From: Lottiidibacillus patelloidae | GTDB lineage: Bacteria; Bacillota; Bacilli; Bacillales; SA5d-4 | Direction of reading: 5' to 3' | NCBI RefSeq assembly: GCF_002262935.1 | Contig: NZ_NPIA01000001.1 | Coordinates: 434,001 to 498,000 of the forward strand | DNA length: 64,000 nucleotides | Part shown: positions 8,260 through 17,042 of the stretch, piece after piece | How positions within the stretch are numbered: the stretch's first letter is position 1 | Layout of the letters: each line of letters starts with the position of its first letter | Made by a program: the position numbers and the translations under genes | Notes under the pieces: generated by a model | Told to the model about the DNA's origin: nothing | Seen by the model: the letters and a program-made list of their open reading frames with translations, nothing else | Databases searched by the model: none

Positions 8260-9201
8260 ATGTCTCAATCAAAAACAGCTTATGAGATTGCAAATAAAGT
8301 AATGGAACCAGGACCACTTTCGGAGGCTAATCCGACGGGTACTTGGAAAGACTTTTTAACAATTGCTAAATTAGGGATTGTTTTCTCAAATTTAATAACA
8401 ACCTTTACAGGTATATGGTTAGCAATTTATTTTACAGAAGGTGCGACGTTAACCGGTAATATAGGCAATATGATTTTAGCTTTACTAGGTTCAGCTTTAG
8501 TTATTGCAGGTGGTTGTTCCTTAAATAACTATATTGACCGTGATATTGATCAACATATGGAGCGGACAAATAAACGACCAACTGCAACAGGTCGTATTCC
8601 TATTAAACAAGTGTTGTGGGTTGGTCTTATTACTTCGGCAATAGGAACTGCGATGCTTGCTTACACTTCTATTTTAGCAGCAGTTTTCGGTTTAATTGGA
8701 TTGTTTGTTTATGTTATTGTTTATACATTATGGTTAAAACGTACACACCACATCAACACGATTGCTGGTAGTATATCCGGAGCAATGCCTCCGTTAATTG
8801 GTTGGGCGGCAATTGATTCAAATCTTCACCCATATGCATGGGGATTATTTTTAATCATGTTCATTTGGCAACCGCCACATTTCCTAGCCTTAGCGATGAA
8901 GCGTTGTGAAGAGTACCGCGCAGCAGGTATCCCAATGTTACCGGTAGTTGCAGGTTTTGCTTTAACGAAACGCCAAATGGTTTGGTGGGTAGCAGCTTTA
9001 ATTCCTGTTTCTTTACTTTTATATAAGTTAGGAACTGTCTATACTATAGCTGCAATCGTTTTAGGGTTTGGCTGGCTTATTTTAGGCTTATACGGGTTAT
9101 TCTATATGAAGGATGACTTAAAATGGGCAAGAATGATGTTTGTTTTCTCATTAAATTATATGACCATTCTATTTGTTTTAATGGTTCTTGTAACGATATA
9201 A
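8260..9201 (+). CDS. ctaB: protohaem IX farnesyltransferase (haem O synthase) CtaB
   Basis: Integral membrane prenyltransferase of the UbiA family that converts haem B to haem O. 313 residues, about nine helices. The prenyl-diphosphate site [19 protein letters not shown] and the second conserved loop ([28 protein letters not shown]) are intact. The ATG at 8260 follows AAGGAGGG. It starts the oxidase operon ctaB-C-D-E-F and its product feeds CtaA, encoded on the opposite strand. Confidence 0.97.
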   Translation: MSQSKTAYEIANKVMEPGPLSEANPTGTWKDFLTIAKLGIVFSNLITTFTGIWLAIYFTEGATLTGNIGNMILALLGSALVIAGGCSLNNYIDRDIDQHMERTNKRPTATGRIPIKQVLWVGLITSAIGTAMLAYTSILAAVFGLIGLFVYVIVYTLWLKRTHHINTIAGSISGAMPPLIGWAAIDSNLHPYAWGLFLIMFIWQPPHFLALAMKRCEEYRAAGIPMLPVVAGFALTKRQMVWWVAALIPVSLLLYKLGTVYTIAAIVLGFGWLILGLYGLFYMKDDLKWARMMFVFSLNYMTILFVLMVLVTI

Positions 9202-9296
9202 CAAGAAGGGCGGGGGCAATTATGAAAGCAGGACGTTACGGTATCCGAGATAAGCCTTCTTGTTAGGAGGGGAGGCTTATCTGAGTAATATCGGAT
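9200..9296 (+). promoter_or_regulatory. structured ctaB-ctaC intercistronic leader with competing hairpins
   Basis: Stem A pairs AACAAGAAGG at 9200-9209 with CCTTCTTGTT at 9255-9264. Stem B pairs GATAAGCC at 9249-9256 with GGCTTATC at 9274-9281 and extends outward with ATCCGA (9243-9248) and TCGGAT (9291-9296). The stems share bases 9255-9256, so both cannot form fully at once. This looks like a processing or attenuation site that could set ctaB against ctaCDEF expression. Confidence 0.5.
9222..9266 (+). CDS. possible 14-aa leader peptide between ctaB and ctaC
   Basis: A very short frame, ATG at 9222 to TAG at 9266, encoding MKAGRYGIRDKPSC. It follows a G-rich stretch (GGGCGGGGG) that could serve as a ribosome-binding site. 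The frame runs through the strands of two competing hairpins, so its translation could influence folding. There is no independent support that it is translated. Confidence 0.3.
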   Translation: MKAGRYGIRDKPSC

Positions 9297-9371
9297 GCAT
9301 AACCTTTCTACATTACATTAATCGTAAATAGACAAAGGGAATTCAACAAAGAAAGTGAGGGTTATTGAAAG

Positions 9372-10412
9372 ATGAAAATTTGGCAAAAATTATCGCGAAT
9401 CGTTCCGTTGTTTGCCTTGTTAACACTTGTGCTTTCAGGATGTGGACGAGACAATTTGACTGCGCTAGTGCCTAAAGGTGAAGGTGCGGAAATTAACTAC
9501 TCTATGATGATGATTAGTTTGTACATTATGATCGGAGTTCTTGTTGTCGTTTTTGCAATTTATACTTATGTTGTTATTAAATATCGCAAACGCCCAGGGC
9601 AAGAAAACGTAATTCCGAAGCAAACAGAAGGTAATCATTTACTAGAGCTTGTATGGACAGTAATTCCAATTATTTTACTAATCATTTTAGCAATCCCTAC
9701 AGTAATTACGACTTTTGAGTTAGCAGAAGACTACTCTAAAGATGAAAATGCTGTAAAAATTAACGTAAAAGCTTATTTATACTGGTGGGACTTCGAGTAC
9801 CCTGAGTATGGAGTAAGAACAGCACAAGACCTATATATGCCTACAGGAGAAAGAGTAAGTATAGCTCTTACTTCTGAAGATGTAATTCACTCATTCTGGG
9901 TGCCAACACTTCAAGGGAAAATGGATAATAACCCTGGAGAAGAAAATGTAATGTGGATTTCAGCAAATGAACCAGGGGTTTACCGTGGGAAATGTGCTGA
10001 GTTATGTGGAGTATCACATGCATTAATGGACTTTAAAGTTATTGCATTAGATCGTCCAGAGTTTGACAAATGGATTGAAGCTATGCAAGCTCCTCCTAAA
10101 GAAATGACAACGCCTTTAGCTATTGAAGGGCAACAGTTATTTGAAAGTAAAGGTTGTATTGGATGTCACGCTGTTGGTGAACAAAAGTTCGAAATGGCTG
10201 GTCCAAACTTGAAAAACTTTGGTGAGCGCGAAGTTGTTGCTGGTATTTTATATTATGAAAATGAGCAAGAGCAACGCGACCAAATCGCTAATTGGCTAAT
10301 TAATACAATGGAATTAAAGCCAGGAAACAAAATGGGCAAGCAAGTCTTAACACAAGATGAAGTAGATGCGCTTGTTGAATACTTAATTAACTTAAAAGTA
10401 TTAGAGGACTAA
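9372..10412 (+). CDS. ctaC: cytochrome c oxidase subunit II with fused cytochrome c domain, CtaC
   Basis: Electron-entry subunit of the caa3 oxidase. 346 residues: lipoprotein signal with lipobox LSGC, two membrane helices (about residues 40-65 and 85-105), a cupredoxin domain with the CuA ligands in GKCAELCGVSH and the downstream Met (ALMD), then a C-terminal cytochrome c domain with haem motif CIGCH and a distal Met region near KPGNKMGKQ. The fused haem domain defines it as caa3 type. RBS is GAAAGTGAGGG upstream of ATG 9372. Confidence 0.97.
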   Translation: MKIWQKLSRIVPLFALLTLVLSGCGRDNLTALVPKGEGAEINYSMMMISLYIMIGVLVVVFAIYTYVVIKYRKRPGQENVIPKQTEGNHLLELVWTVIPIILLIILAIPTVITTFELAEDYSKDENAVKINVKAYLYWWDFEYPEYGVRTAQDLYMPTGERVSIALTSEDVIHSFWVPTLQGKMDNNPGEENVMWISANEPGVYRGKCAELCGVSHALMDFKVIALDRPEFDKWIEAMQAPPKEMTTPLAIEGQQLFESKGCIGCHAVGEQKFEMAGPNLKNFGEREVVAGILYYENEQEQRDQIANWLINTMELKPGNKMGKQVLTQDEVDALVEYLINLKVLED

Positions 10413-10448
10413 TAGAACATACTTTTTACAGCAAAAGGAGGTAACACT

Positions 10449-12293
10449 GTGGCACATTCACACACGAAAAAGAAAAGTGTCGTTTGGGATTGGCTGACAA
10501 CTGTTGACCATAAGAAAATCGCCATCTTATACTTAGTGGCTGGTGGATTTTTCTTCTTAGTCGGTGGACTTGAAGCTATCTTAATGCGTATACAATTAAT
10601 GGGGCCAACGCAGGAATTTGTTGACGGTGCAACGTTTAACCAACTATTAACAATGCACGGAACAACAATGATCTTCCTAGCAGCCATGCCTTTAATATTT
10701 GCATTTATGAATGCAGTTGTACCACTTCAAATTGGTGCACGTGACGTAGCATTCCCATTTATTAACTCACTAGGATTTTGGTTGTTTTTCTTCGGTGGAC
10801 TATTACTTAACTTAAGTTGGTTCTTCGGAGGAGCACCTGATGCAGGTTGGACTGCATATGCACCTTTATCTTCAAGTGATCTATATTCAGGTAGTGGTGT
10901 AGATTACTATATTTTAGGATTACAGATTGCTGGTATTGGTACGTTAGCTGGGGGTATTAACTTCCTAGTTACGATCATTAACATGCGTGCTCCAGGTATG
11001 ACATACATGCGTATGCCACTATTTACTTGGACAGTATTTGTTGCATCAGCACTAATCCTATTCGCTTTCCCTGCTTTAACAGTAGGTTTAGCTTTACTTA
11101 TGTTTGACCGTTTATTTGATACAAACTTCTTTAATGTTGCTGCTGGCGGTAACATAACAATTTGGGAACACTTATTCTGGATTTTCGGACACCCGGAAGT
11201 ATACATTCTTATTCTTCCTGCATTCGGTATTCTTTCAGAAGTAATTCCTGTATTTGCTAGAAAACGTCTATTCGGATATACATCAATGGTATTCGCAGTA
11301 GCATTAATCGGATTCTTAGGATTCATGGTATGGGTTCACCACATGTTTACAGTTGGTTTAGGACCTATTGCTAATGCTATCTTCTCAATCGCGACTATGG
11401 CTATTGCAATTCCTACAGGTATTAAAATATTTAACTGGCTATTCACTCTATGGGGTGGACAAATTAGATTTGATACAGCGAACCTTTGGGCATTAGGTTT
11501 CTTACCTACATTCGTTCTAGGTGGAGTAACTGGGGTTATGCTTTCTGTTCCTTCAGCTGACTATCAATATCATGATTCTTACTTCGTAGTAGCTCACTTC
11601 CACTACGTTATCGTAGGTGGGGTAGTATTCGGCTTATTCGCTGGATTATTCTACTGGTGGCCAAAAATGTTTGGAACATTATTACATGAAGGTTTAGGTA
11701 AATGGCAATTCTGGTTATTCTTTATTGGATTCCATTTAACATTCTTCCCTCAACACTGGTTAGGGTTAATGGGTATGCCACGTCGTGTATTCACTTACTT
11801 ACCTGACCAAGGGCTTGATGAAGGAAACTTAATAAGTACAATTGGCGCACTATTCATGGGTGTTGCGACAATTATTCTATTAGTAAACATTTTTATTACT
11901 GCACGTAGTAAAGTACGCGCTGGTAATGACCCATGGGATGCTCGTACACTAGAGTGGGCGATTTCTTCACCTCCTCCAGAGTACAACTTTGCACAAACAC
12001 CTTTAGTTCGTGGTTACGATCCTTTATGGGTTGAAAAGATGGATGGTAGAACAGAATTAACGCCAGCTGAACCACTAGGTGATATTCACATGCCAAACGG
12101 ATCAATTATACCGTTTATTATGTCAGTAGGTTTATTCATTGCTGGATTTGGATTCATTGGTAGTAACTTACCAGCAATCTTAATAGGTATGGGAACTACT
12201 TTAGTTGCTATGTTCTTCCGTTCAGTAATTGATGACCACGGTTATCATATTCATAAAGAAGATTTAGAAAAAGATCTAAAGGAGGGTAAATAA
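10449..12293 (+). CDS. ctaD: cytochrome c oxidase subunit I CtaD
   Basis: Catalytic haem-copper subunit: reduces oxygen to water at haem a3-CuB while pumping protons. 614 residues with at least 13 membrane helices. Visible ligands are in TMHGTTMIF (haem a His), HPEVYILILP (CuB His cross-linked to Tyr), HHMFTVGL (CuB His pair) and HFHYVIVGG (haem a3/haem a His). Starts at GTG 10449 after AAGGAGGTAACACT. The next gene begins 2 bp after the stop. Confidence 0.98.
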   Translation: MAHSHTKKKSVVWDWLTTVDHKKIAILYLVAGGFFFLVGGLEAILMRIQLMGPTQEFVDGATFNQLLTMHGTTMIFLAAMPLIFAFMNAVVPLQIGARDVAFPFINSLGFWLFFFGGLLLNLSWFFGGAPDAGWTAYAPLSSSDLYSGSGVDYYILGLQIAGIGTLAGGINFLVTIINMRAPGMTYMRMPLFTWTVFVASALILFAFPALTVGLALLMFDRLFDTNFFNVAAGGNITIWEHLFWIFGHPEVYILILPAFGILSEVIPVFARKRLFGYTSMVFAVALIGFLGFMVWVHHMFTVGLGPIANAIFSIATMAIAIPTGIKIFNWLFTLWGGQIRFDTANLWALGFLPTFVLGGVTGVMLSVPSADYQYHDSYFVVAHFHYVIVGGVVFGLFAGLFYWWPKMFGTLLHEGLGKWQFWLFFIGFHLTFFPQHWLGLMGMPRRVFTYLPDQGLDEGNLISTIGALFMGVATIILLVNIFITARSKVRAGNDPWDARTLEWAISSPPPEYNFAQTPLVRGYDPLWVEKMDGRTELTPAEPLGDIHMPNGSIIPFIMSVGLFIAGFGFIGSNLPAILIGMGTTLVAMFFRSVIDDHGYHIHKEDLEKDLKEGK

Positions 12294-12294
12294 T

Positions 12295-12909
12295 ATGAGC
12301 CATGATGCGGTGAATAATAATACCCTTCCTGCTAACCCTGAAAAAGCTACGTTAGAAGGGAAAAATAAGTTTTTAGGTTTCTGGTTCTTCCTTGGTGGAG
12401 AGTGTGTACTTTTCGCATCTTTATTCGGAACGTACTTAACACTTCGTAAAGGGTATGCTGATGGCCCAACACCAGCAGAATTATTCGATTTAGAACTTGT
12501 TTTTGCTGCAACAATGATTTTATTAGTAAGTTCATTAACAAGTGTAATTGCAATTTTCGGCTTAAAAGAGCATAACTTCAAGAAAATGCAAATTTGGTTA
12601 GGAATTACTGTTGCACTTGGTTTAGCTTTCTTAATTCTTGAAATTTATGAGTTTGTACATTATATCCATTTAGGACATACTATGACTAGTAGTGCATTTG
12701 GTTCTGCCTTTTACACATTAGTAGGTACGCATGGTGCCCACGTTGCATTCGGTGTAACTTGGATCACTATCTTAATGGTTCGTAATGCAAAGCGTGGATT
12801 AAGCACATACAATGCTCCAAAGTTCTATATTGCTGCACTTTACTGGCACTTTATCGACGTTGTATGGGTATTTATCTTTACGCTTGTATATTTACTGGGG
12901 GTGGCATAA
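12295..12909 (+). CDS. ctaE: cytochrome c oxidase subunit III CtaE
   Basis: 204-residue membrane subunit III of the haem-copper oxidase, with five predicted helices. Conserved stretches include KFLGFWFFLGGECVLFASLFG, the THGAHVAFG motif and the terminal YWHFIDVVWVFIF. It stabilises the catalytic core. ATG 12295 follows GGAGGG, which lies within the end of ctaD; the cistrons are 1 bp apart, indicating coupled translation. Confidence 0.97.
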   Translation: MSHDAVNNNTLPANPEKATLEGKNKFLGFWFFLGGECVLFASLFGTYLTLRKGYADGPTPAELFDLELVFAATMILLVSSLTSVIAIFGLKEHNFKKMQIWLGITVALGLAFLILEIYEFVHYIHLGHTMTSSAFGSAFYTLVGTHGAHVAFGVTWITILMVRNAKRGLSTYNAPKFYIAALYWHFIDVVWVFIFTLVYLLGVA

Positions 12910-12912
12910 TCC

Positions 12913-13218
12913 ATGGAAAATAACCATGAAAAACTCCATAAGAAACTTGCTCATAAAGAAGATTGGAAACAACAAATTATCTCATTCGTGTTAATGATTT
13001 TCTTAACATTAATCGCGTTTTACGTAGTAGCTGCTGACTTAATGTCGGGTACTGGATTAGTATTATTCTTACTATTCCTAGCTTCTATCCAAGTACTGTT
13101 CCAACTTTATGTGTTTATGCATATGGCTCAAAAAGACCATGAATACCCAACAATCTTCATTTATAGTGGATTATTAGTTGCTATAATTACTGTTGTTGGC
13201 CTTCTAACAATGCAATAA
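12913..13218 (+). CDS. ctaF: cytochrome c oxidase subunit IV CtaF
   Basis: 101 residues, three membrane helices after a charged N-terminus (ENNHEKLHKKLAHKEDWK). Contains the QVLFQLYVFMHM signature of bacterial oxidase subunit IV (COX4_pro family). ATG 12913 lies 3 bp after ctaE; the G-run at the end of ctaE (CTGGGGGTGG) is the ribosome-binding site. It closes the ctaB-F operon before a terminator. Confidence 0.95.
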   Translation: MENNHEKLHKKLAHKEDWKQQIISFVLMIFLTLIAFYVVAADLMSGTGLVLFLLFLASIQVLFQLYVFMHMAQKDHEYPTIFIYSGLLVAIITVVGLLTMQ

Positions 13219-13236
13219 ACAATTAATAGTTCAATG

Positions 13237-13287
13237 AAAAAGGCTGCCCATTCATACGTTAACCTGTTGAATAGCAGCCTTTTTTTC
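13237..13287 (+). terminator. rho-independent terminator of the ctaB-F operon
   Basis: Stem AAAAAGGCTGC/GCAGCCTTTTT with a 26-nt loop and a T run. Confidence 0.85.
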
Positions 13288-13325
13288 ATAATATTTTCAA
13301 TATTCTCCGATAGGAGGTTTCACCA

Positions 13326-14228
13326 GTGGAAATTTTACAAAACTTTTCTTTTACAACATTATGGAATCCAGATATTATTGCTATTCTAGCTGTTATTGCA
13401 GCAATTTACTTTTATGTAAACAAAAAAGGTAATCATAAAGCATCTGTAAAACAGAAAAGCTTTTTTATCATTGGATTAACGTTAATTTATATTGGCTTTG
13501 GAAGCCCTGTAGATGTTTTAGCGCATTTATTATTTAGTGTTCACATGCTGCAAATGTCAATTTTATTTATGGTGGCTCCACCTTTTATTTTGAAAGGACT
13601 ACCTGCTTCGATGGTAAGACCTGTATTAAAGCAACGATTAGTTAAAAAAGTATTTCCTATTTTAACTAATCCATTGATTACATTAATATTCTTTAATGGA
13701 CTATTTTCGATTTACCATATTCCTCTTGTTTTTGATACAGTAATGACGAACTATACGCTTCACCCAATTTTTCACGGAACATTGTTAGTTGCTGCATTTT
13801 TAATGTGGTGGCCAATAGTTTGTCCAGTTCCTGAATATGATAAGTTATCTGAATTAAAGAAGTTGGGATATATTTTTGCAGATGGTGTGTTATTAACACC
13901 TGCTTGTGCCTTAATCATCTTTTCAAAATTTACGATGTACGGCACATATACTGATCCACAAACATTTGCAACTGCCTTAGGCTACTGTTTACCAGCAGGA
14001 GTATCATTCTCTGATTTAAACTTACCAGGACTTGTGCAACTGATGGATCCATTAGAAGACCAACAGCTTGGTGGTGTATTAATGAAAGTGATCCAAGAAG
14101 TTGTCTATGGTACTGCCATTGGATATATTTTCATAAGTTGGGTTCGTAATGAACGAGCTAATGCAGAGAAAAACGATGCAGAACTAGCTAGAAAATATGC
14201 GCTTGCAATGGAAGCAACTAAACAATAA
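13326..14228 (+). CDS. ctaG: cytochrome c oxidase assembly factor CtaG (caa3 type)
   Basis: 300-residue polytopic membrane protein of the caa3_CtaG family, needed for formation of active caa3 oxidase, probably in copper insertion. About seven helices; conserved histidines occur in LAHLLFSVHMLQMS and LHPIFHG, and the MWWPIVCPVPEY block is characteristic. Starts at GTG 13326 after AGGAGG. It has its own terminator, separated from ctaF by a terminator, so it may have its own promoter. Confidence 0.95.
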   Translation: MEILQNFSFTTLWNPDIIAILAVIAAIYFYVNKKGNHKASVKQKSFFIIGLTLIYIGFGSPVDVLAHLLFSVHMLQMSILFMVAPPFILKGLPASMVRPVLKQRLVKKVFPILTNPLITLIFFNGLFSIYHIPLVFDTVMTNYTLHPIFHGTLLVAAFLMWWPIVCPVPEYDKLSELKKLGYIFADGVLLTPACALIIFSKFTMYGTYTDPQTFATALGYCLPAGVSFSDLNLPGLVQLMDPLEDQQLGGVLMKVIQEVVYGTAIGYIFISWVRNERANAEKNDAELARKYALAMEATKQ

Positions 14229-14240
14229 CTATGAACGTGT

Positions 14241-14275
14241 AAGCCGTAATGGTATTTGATTCATTGCGGCTTTTA
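14241..14275 (+). terminator. rho-independent terminator after ctaG
   Basis: Stem AAGCCGTAATG/CATTGCGGCTTTT. Confidence 0.7.
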
Positions 14276-14302
14276 ATAAATAGATTGGTAGGTAGATAAG
14301 CG

Positions 14303-14872
14303 ATGAAACGTTTTCTCATTCCTTTTATTATTATGAGTTTTATTTTAACTGCATGTCAGGAACAGTTACCTGTAAAAGGTGAAGTTAATCATTTTACTTT
14401 AACTAATGCGAATGGTGATACATATTCAAGTGACAATGGCAAAACAAAGTTATTAACGTTTTTCTATACTAATTGCCCTGACATTTGCCCTTTAACGTTG
14501 TTTGAGCTGAATAAAGTACAAAAAACACTTCTTGAAGAAGGGTACTTTCCCGGAGATGTAGAGATTATTGCGATTACATTGGATCCGAGTATAGATACAG
14601 TAGAAGTTTTAAATGAGTATAAAGAAAATTATGACCCGAATGAAGAAGGATGGAAGTTCTTGACGGGAAGTGATGAACAAATTAAAGCTATCACTGATGA
14701 TTTAAAGTTCTTTTACATGGTATCTGACAGTGGTTTAGTAAGTCATGCAACGACGATGTACTTATTAGATGAAAATAACCAAATTAGAGCCTTTCATAAA
14801 ATGTCGTCTGTTGACGATAGTACAATTAACCATGAACAAATCATTTCTGACATAGAAGTGCTCGTTGACTAA
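14303..14872 (+). CDS. SCO1/SenC-family copper chaperone lipoprotein
   Basis: 189 residues. Lipoprotein signal with lipobox LTAC, then a thioredoxin-like fold. The copper site is complete: CPDIC (CxxxC) in TNCPDICPLT and the distal His in SHATTMYLLD. Sco proteins deliver copper to the CuA site of subunit II or reduce its cysteines. In B. subtilis the homologue (ypmQ) lies elsewhere; here it directly follows ctaG, which strengthens the role in caa3 maturation. Confidence 0.94.
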   Translation: MKRFLIPFIIMSFILTACQEQLPVKGEVNHFTLTNANGDTYSSDNGKTKLLTFFYTNCPDICPLTLFELNKVQKTLLEEGYFPGDVEIIAITLDPSIDTVEVLNEYKENYDPNEEGWKFLTGSDEQIKAITDDLKFFYMVSDSGLVSHATTMYLLDENNQIRAFHKMSSVDDSTINHEQIISDIEVLVD

Positions 14873-14893
14873 ACTCCTTAATAAGGAGTTTTT
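14872..14893 (+). terminator. rho-independent terminator
   Basis: Stem AACTCCTTA/TAAGGAGTT followed by T residues. Confidence 0.8.
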
Positions 14894-14980
14894 TCTTTTT
14901 TCAACAGGATAAGAGAGAGGGACGGAGAATTATAGAAGTAAGTAGATAGTTTACATATATTAATCGTAGGGGTGGAACTG

Positions 14981-15412
14981 ATGAGACAATCGTGGGATAG
15001 GTACTTTTTAGATTTAGCTGAAGATGTTTCTACTCGTGCTACATGTAATCGCCTCCATGTTGGCTGTGTACTCGTTCGTGAGAAGCGTATTATTGCTACA
15101 GGATATAATGGTGCTATAAGTGGGCAAGACCATTGTGACGAAGCTGGCCACTTAATTGTAGATGGACATTGTAAACGTACAATTCATGCCGAGGTAAATG
15201 CTTTACTGCAATGTGCAAAGTATGGTATCGCAACAGATGGAGCAACTGCTTATATTACACACTATCCATGCCAAGATTGTATGAAAATGCTTAATCAAGC
15301 AGGAATAAAACGAGTTGTATATCTACATCACTATAAAAATGAACTTTCTCCATTATTTACAGAAGGAATGGAAGTCATTCATTATGATGCTAATATGGTA
15401 ATCTCAGAATAA
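14981..15412 (+). CDS. comEB: ComEB-type dCMP/cytidine deaminase family protein
   Basis: 143 residues with the zinc-dependent deaminase signature: HAEVNALLQ (zinc His plus catalytic Glu) and PCQDC (zinc cysteines). An additional Cys/His-rich loop (DHCDEAGHLIVDGHC) is typical of dCMP deaminase/ComEB and binds a second zinc. Start is ATG 14981, with AGGGGTGG upstream; GTG 14972 would overlap it. In B. subtilis comEB lies in the comE competence operon. Here it stands alone with its own terminator, so it may be relocated or a second copy. Confidence 0.9.
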   Translation: MRQSWDRYFLDLAEDVSTRATCNRLHVGCVLVREKRIIATGYNGAISGQDHCDEAGHLIVDGHCKRTIHAEVNALLQCAKYGIATDGATAYITHYPCQDCMKMLNQAGIKRVVYLHHYKNELSPLFTEGMEVIHYDANMVISE

Positions 15413-15438
15413 AAAGCACCTTGATAGGTGCTTTTTGA
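15411..15438 (+). terminator. rho-independent terminator
   Basis: Stem AAAAAGCACC/GGTGCTTTTT right after comEB. Confidence 0.9.
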
Positions 15439-15439
15439 T

Positions 15440-15698
15440 TTGCCTCCTTTATCGAAAAAGTTCGAGAAGATCCTTAAGAAGTTCACTATGAGGTACCATC
15501 AAGTATAAAAACTGGTACAATAGCAACTATTTTAGCAGAGTAAATCGGATATGGTTTCGCTCTGTTTTTTGTTGATTTAAAACATTATTACTGCTTTATG
15601 ATTATCCAAGGGTAAAAATCTTAACTTAGTTTGTACCCTAAATAATTAGTAAGACAATTTAGAATATATGTTAAAATTAGATAAAGGAATATATTTAC
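15440..15698. other. gene-free stretch at the left edge of the accessory island
   Basis: No coding frame is supported. It holds a terminator-like hairpin CAGAG/CTCTG with six T residues at about 15536-15572 and an inverted pair GTACCA/TGGTAC near 15493-15515. Because a cassette-type motif follows at 15699, this may be a decayed cassette that has lost its gene. Confidence 0.4.
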
Positions 15699-15730
15699 TA
15701 TTGAACTAACGGGTACGGATAGTGCAATAA
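15699..15730 (+). repeat. cassette-motif copy 1
   Basis: TATTGAACTAACG ... ATAGTGCAATA, an imperfect palindrome; first of the nine copies that punctuate the island. Confidence 0.7.
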
Positions 15731-15851
15731 GCGTTGGTTGCAGTTGTCATATATGTTTATGGCTTAAATGTTAAGATTCAAAAGGTATTATTTAATTAAT
15801 AGCAGCTTGTTGTTTTAATTAAAGACAAATCTTTTTTACGGAGGTGTTCAC

Positions 15852-16298
15852 ATGGCGAGCAATAGTCAAAATTAATTTTTAAAAAAACTAACCCTAATAA
15901 TAATTACAGTATTCACTTTTATTAAAAATGTAATTGTAAAAGATGAAGATTTTACAGAAAGAAATATACATGAAGTTCCTGCTCAAAATACATTAACTAA
16001 AATGTTAAAAGCTGCAATTGTTGCATCTTCTTTCTCTGGTGGTAAAACGTATACTATTTCATATTCAGATTGGAATAAAAGATATATTCTTGTAGCCAAA
16101 CATTCAAGTTCAAAAAAGGGAATTGCAATTAGACAAATAAAATCTTACCTATTTGGAAACCAGAATGTCTTCTATAAATTAAATTCAGCTTACCAAAACG
16201 ATACAACTGAAATTAATAATCAAACCTATATATATTGCCTAGTAGAACTTGAAAAAAGTTTTATAGAAAAACAAAATACTGAATTTATAGAGGAATAA
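15852..16298 (+). pseudogene. orphan gene broken by an early stop codon
   Basis: An ATG at 15852 after a perfect ACGGAGGTG ribosome-binding site opens MASNSQN, then TAA at 15873-15875. The same frame continues without another stop to 16298, first through a hydrophobic segment (LTLIIITVFTFIKNVIV) and then about 100 residues of soluble protein (LKAAIVASSFSGGKTYTISYSDW...). Starting only at ATG 16002 leaves no RBS and removes the hydrophobic part. I read it as a membrane-anchored orphan protein inactivated by one nonsense change, unless the stop is suppressed. Family unknown. Confidence 0.6.
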
Positions 16299-16392
16299 TA
16301 ATTACAGAATTATTTGATGGGATATTAAAACCAAAGTGTGTTCTGCTTTAAAAAAGAAAAACACCATTATTTATTGAAATGATATTCATACG

Positions 16393-16420
16393 TTATTGAG
16401 CTACGAAGGCAGAATAGTAA
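16393..16420 (+). repeat. cassette-motif copy 2
   Basis: TTATTGAGCTACG-AAGGCAGAATAGT; lacks one A in the CTAACG core; 95 bp after the preceding stop. Confidence 0.65.
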
Positions 16421-16458
16421 AAAAGACTATTAAATAGTTATTATGGGGAGTTTTTTTA

Positions 16459-16947
16459 GTGGAAGAAAATATACTTTATGCTGAGAATACACTTAGGAAA
16501 ATGTTTATAGGGAGTCAATTGGATGGGATTAAATTTGGCTTAGGTCCTGAAACAACATTTGTTTACTTTGAACATTATAACATTAATCACTACCCTGACA
16601 AACTATGGATTAACATTGAAACAATATGGTCCATATATCCCTCAATTACAGATATTATTCATAAATTTAAACATGAAAAGAGTCAACAAAATGAGATTGA
16701 TGAGATTGCGAAGATAAATTCACTATTATCTGTTAGAAGAGAAAAAGTAACAGATATTAAATTAGGAGATATTACTCCTCACCTTTTTATTACTTTTGAA
16801 TCTGGAAAGGTACTATTTGTTAACGGATACCATGAAAATTATGAATGTTGGCAGGCGGGGGATGGACCAGATTTTACAGGTGATGATTTCCTGATTGTAG
16901 CAGCTCCGCAAAATTCAATTTCAACATGGGCTCCAGAAAGTTTATAA
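16459..16947 (+). CDS. orphan cytosolic protein resembling DUF6188 / immunity-type proteins
   Basis: 162 residues, no signal or membrane segment. Starts at GTG 16459 after TGGGGAG. The C-terminal half (DIKLGDITPHLFITFESGKVLFVNGYHENYECWQAG ... STWAPE) resembles, from memory, the pattern of DUF6188 proteins: a strand with an FxSG turn, then YExW, then a terminal W. Such small proteins often occur as lone immunity-like genes in variable islands. Flanked on both sides by the cassette motif. The family link is tentative. Confidence 0.6.
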   Translation: MEENILYAENTLRKMFIGSQLDGIKFGLGPETTFVYFEHYNINHYPDKLWINIETIWSIYPSITDIIHKFKHEKSQQNEIDEIAKINSLLSVRREKVTDIKLGDITPHLFITFESGKVLFVNGYHENYECWQAGDGPDFTGDDFLIVAAPQNSISTWAPESL

Positions 16948-16990
16948 GAAACAGAAAATTTTTATTAGGTCTGGTTGGAGGTCTAAATTT

Positions 16991-17017
16991 TTTTGAACTA
17001 ACGAGATCAGGGGAATG
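16991..17017 (+). repeat. cassette-motif copy 3
   Basis: TTTTGAACTAACGAGATCAGGGGAA; the right half is degenerate; 44 bp after the preceding stop. Confidence 0.6.
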
Positions 17018-17042
17018 AAAAATAATATGGCAAATAGAGAAG

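Noticed and set aside
10907-11326. Long minus-strand frame inside ctaD (also frames inside pbpB, spoVD, ftsA)
   Set aside because: Shadows of strongly conserved genes on the other strand, with no RBS.
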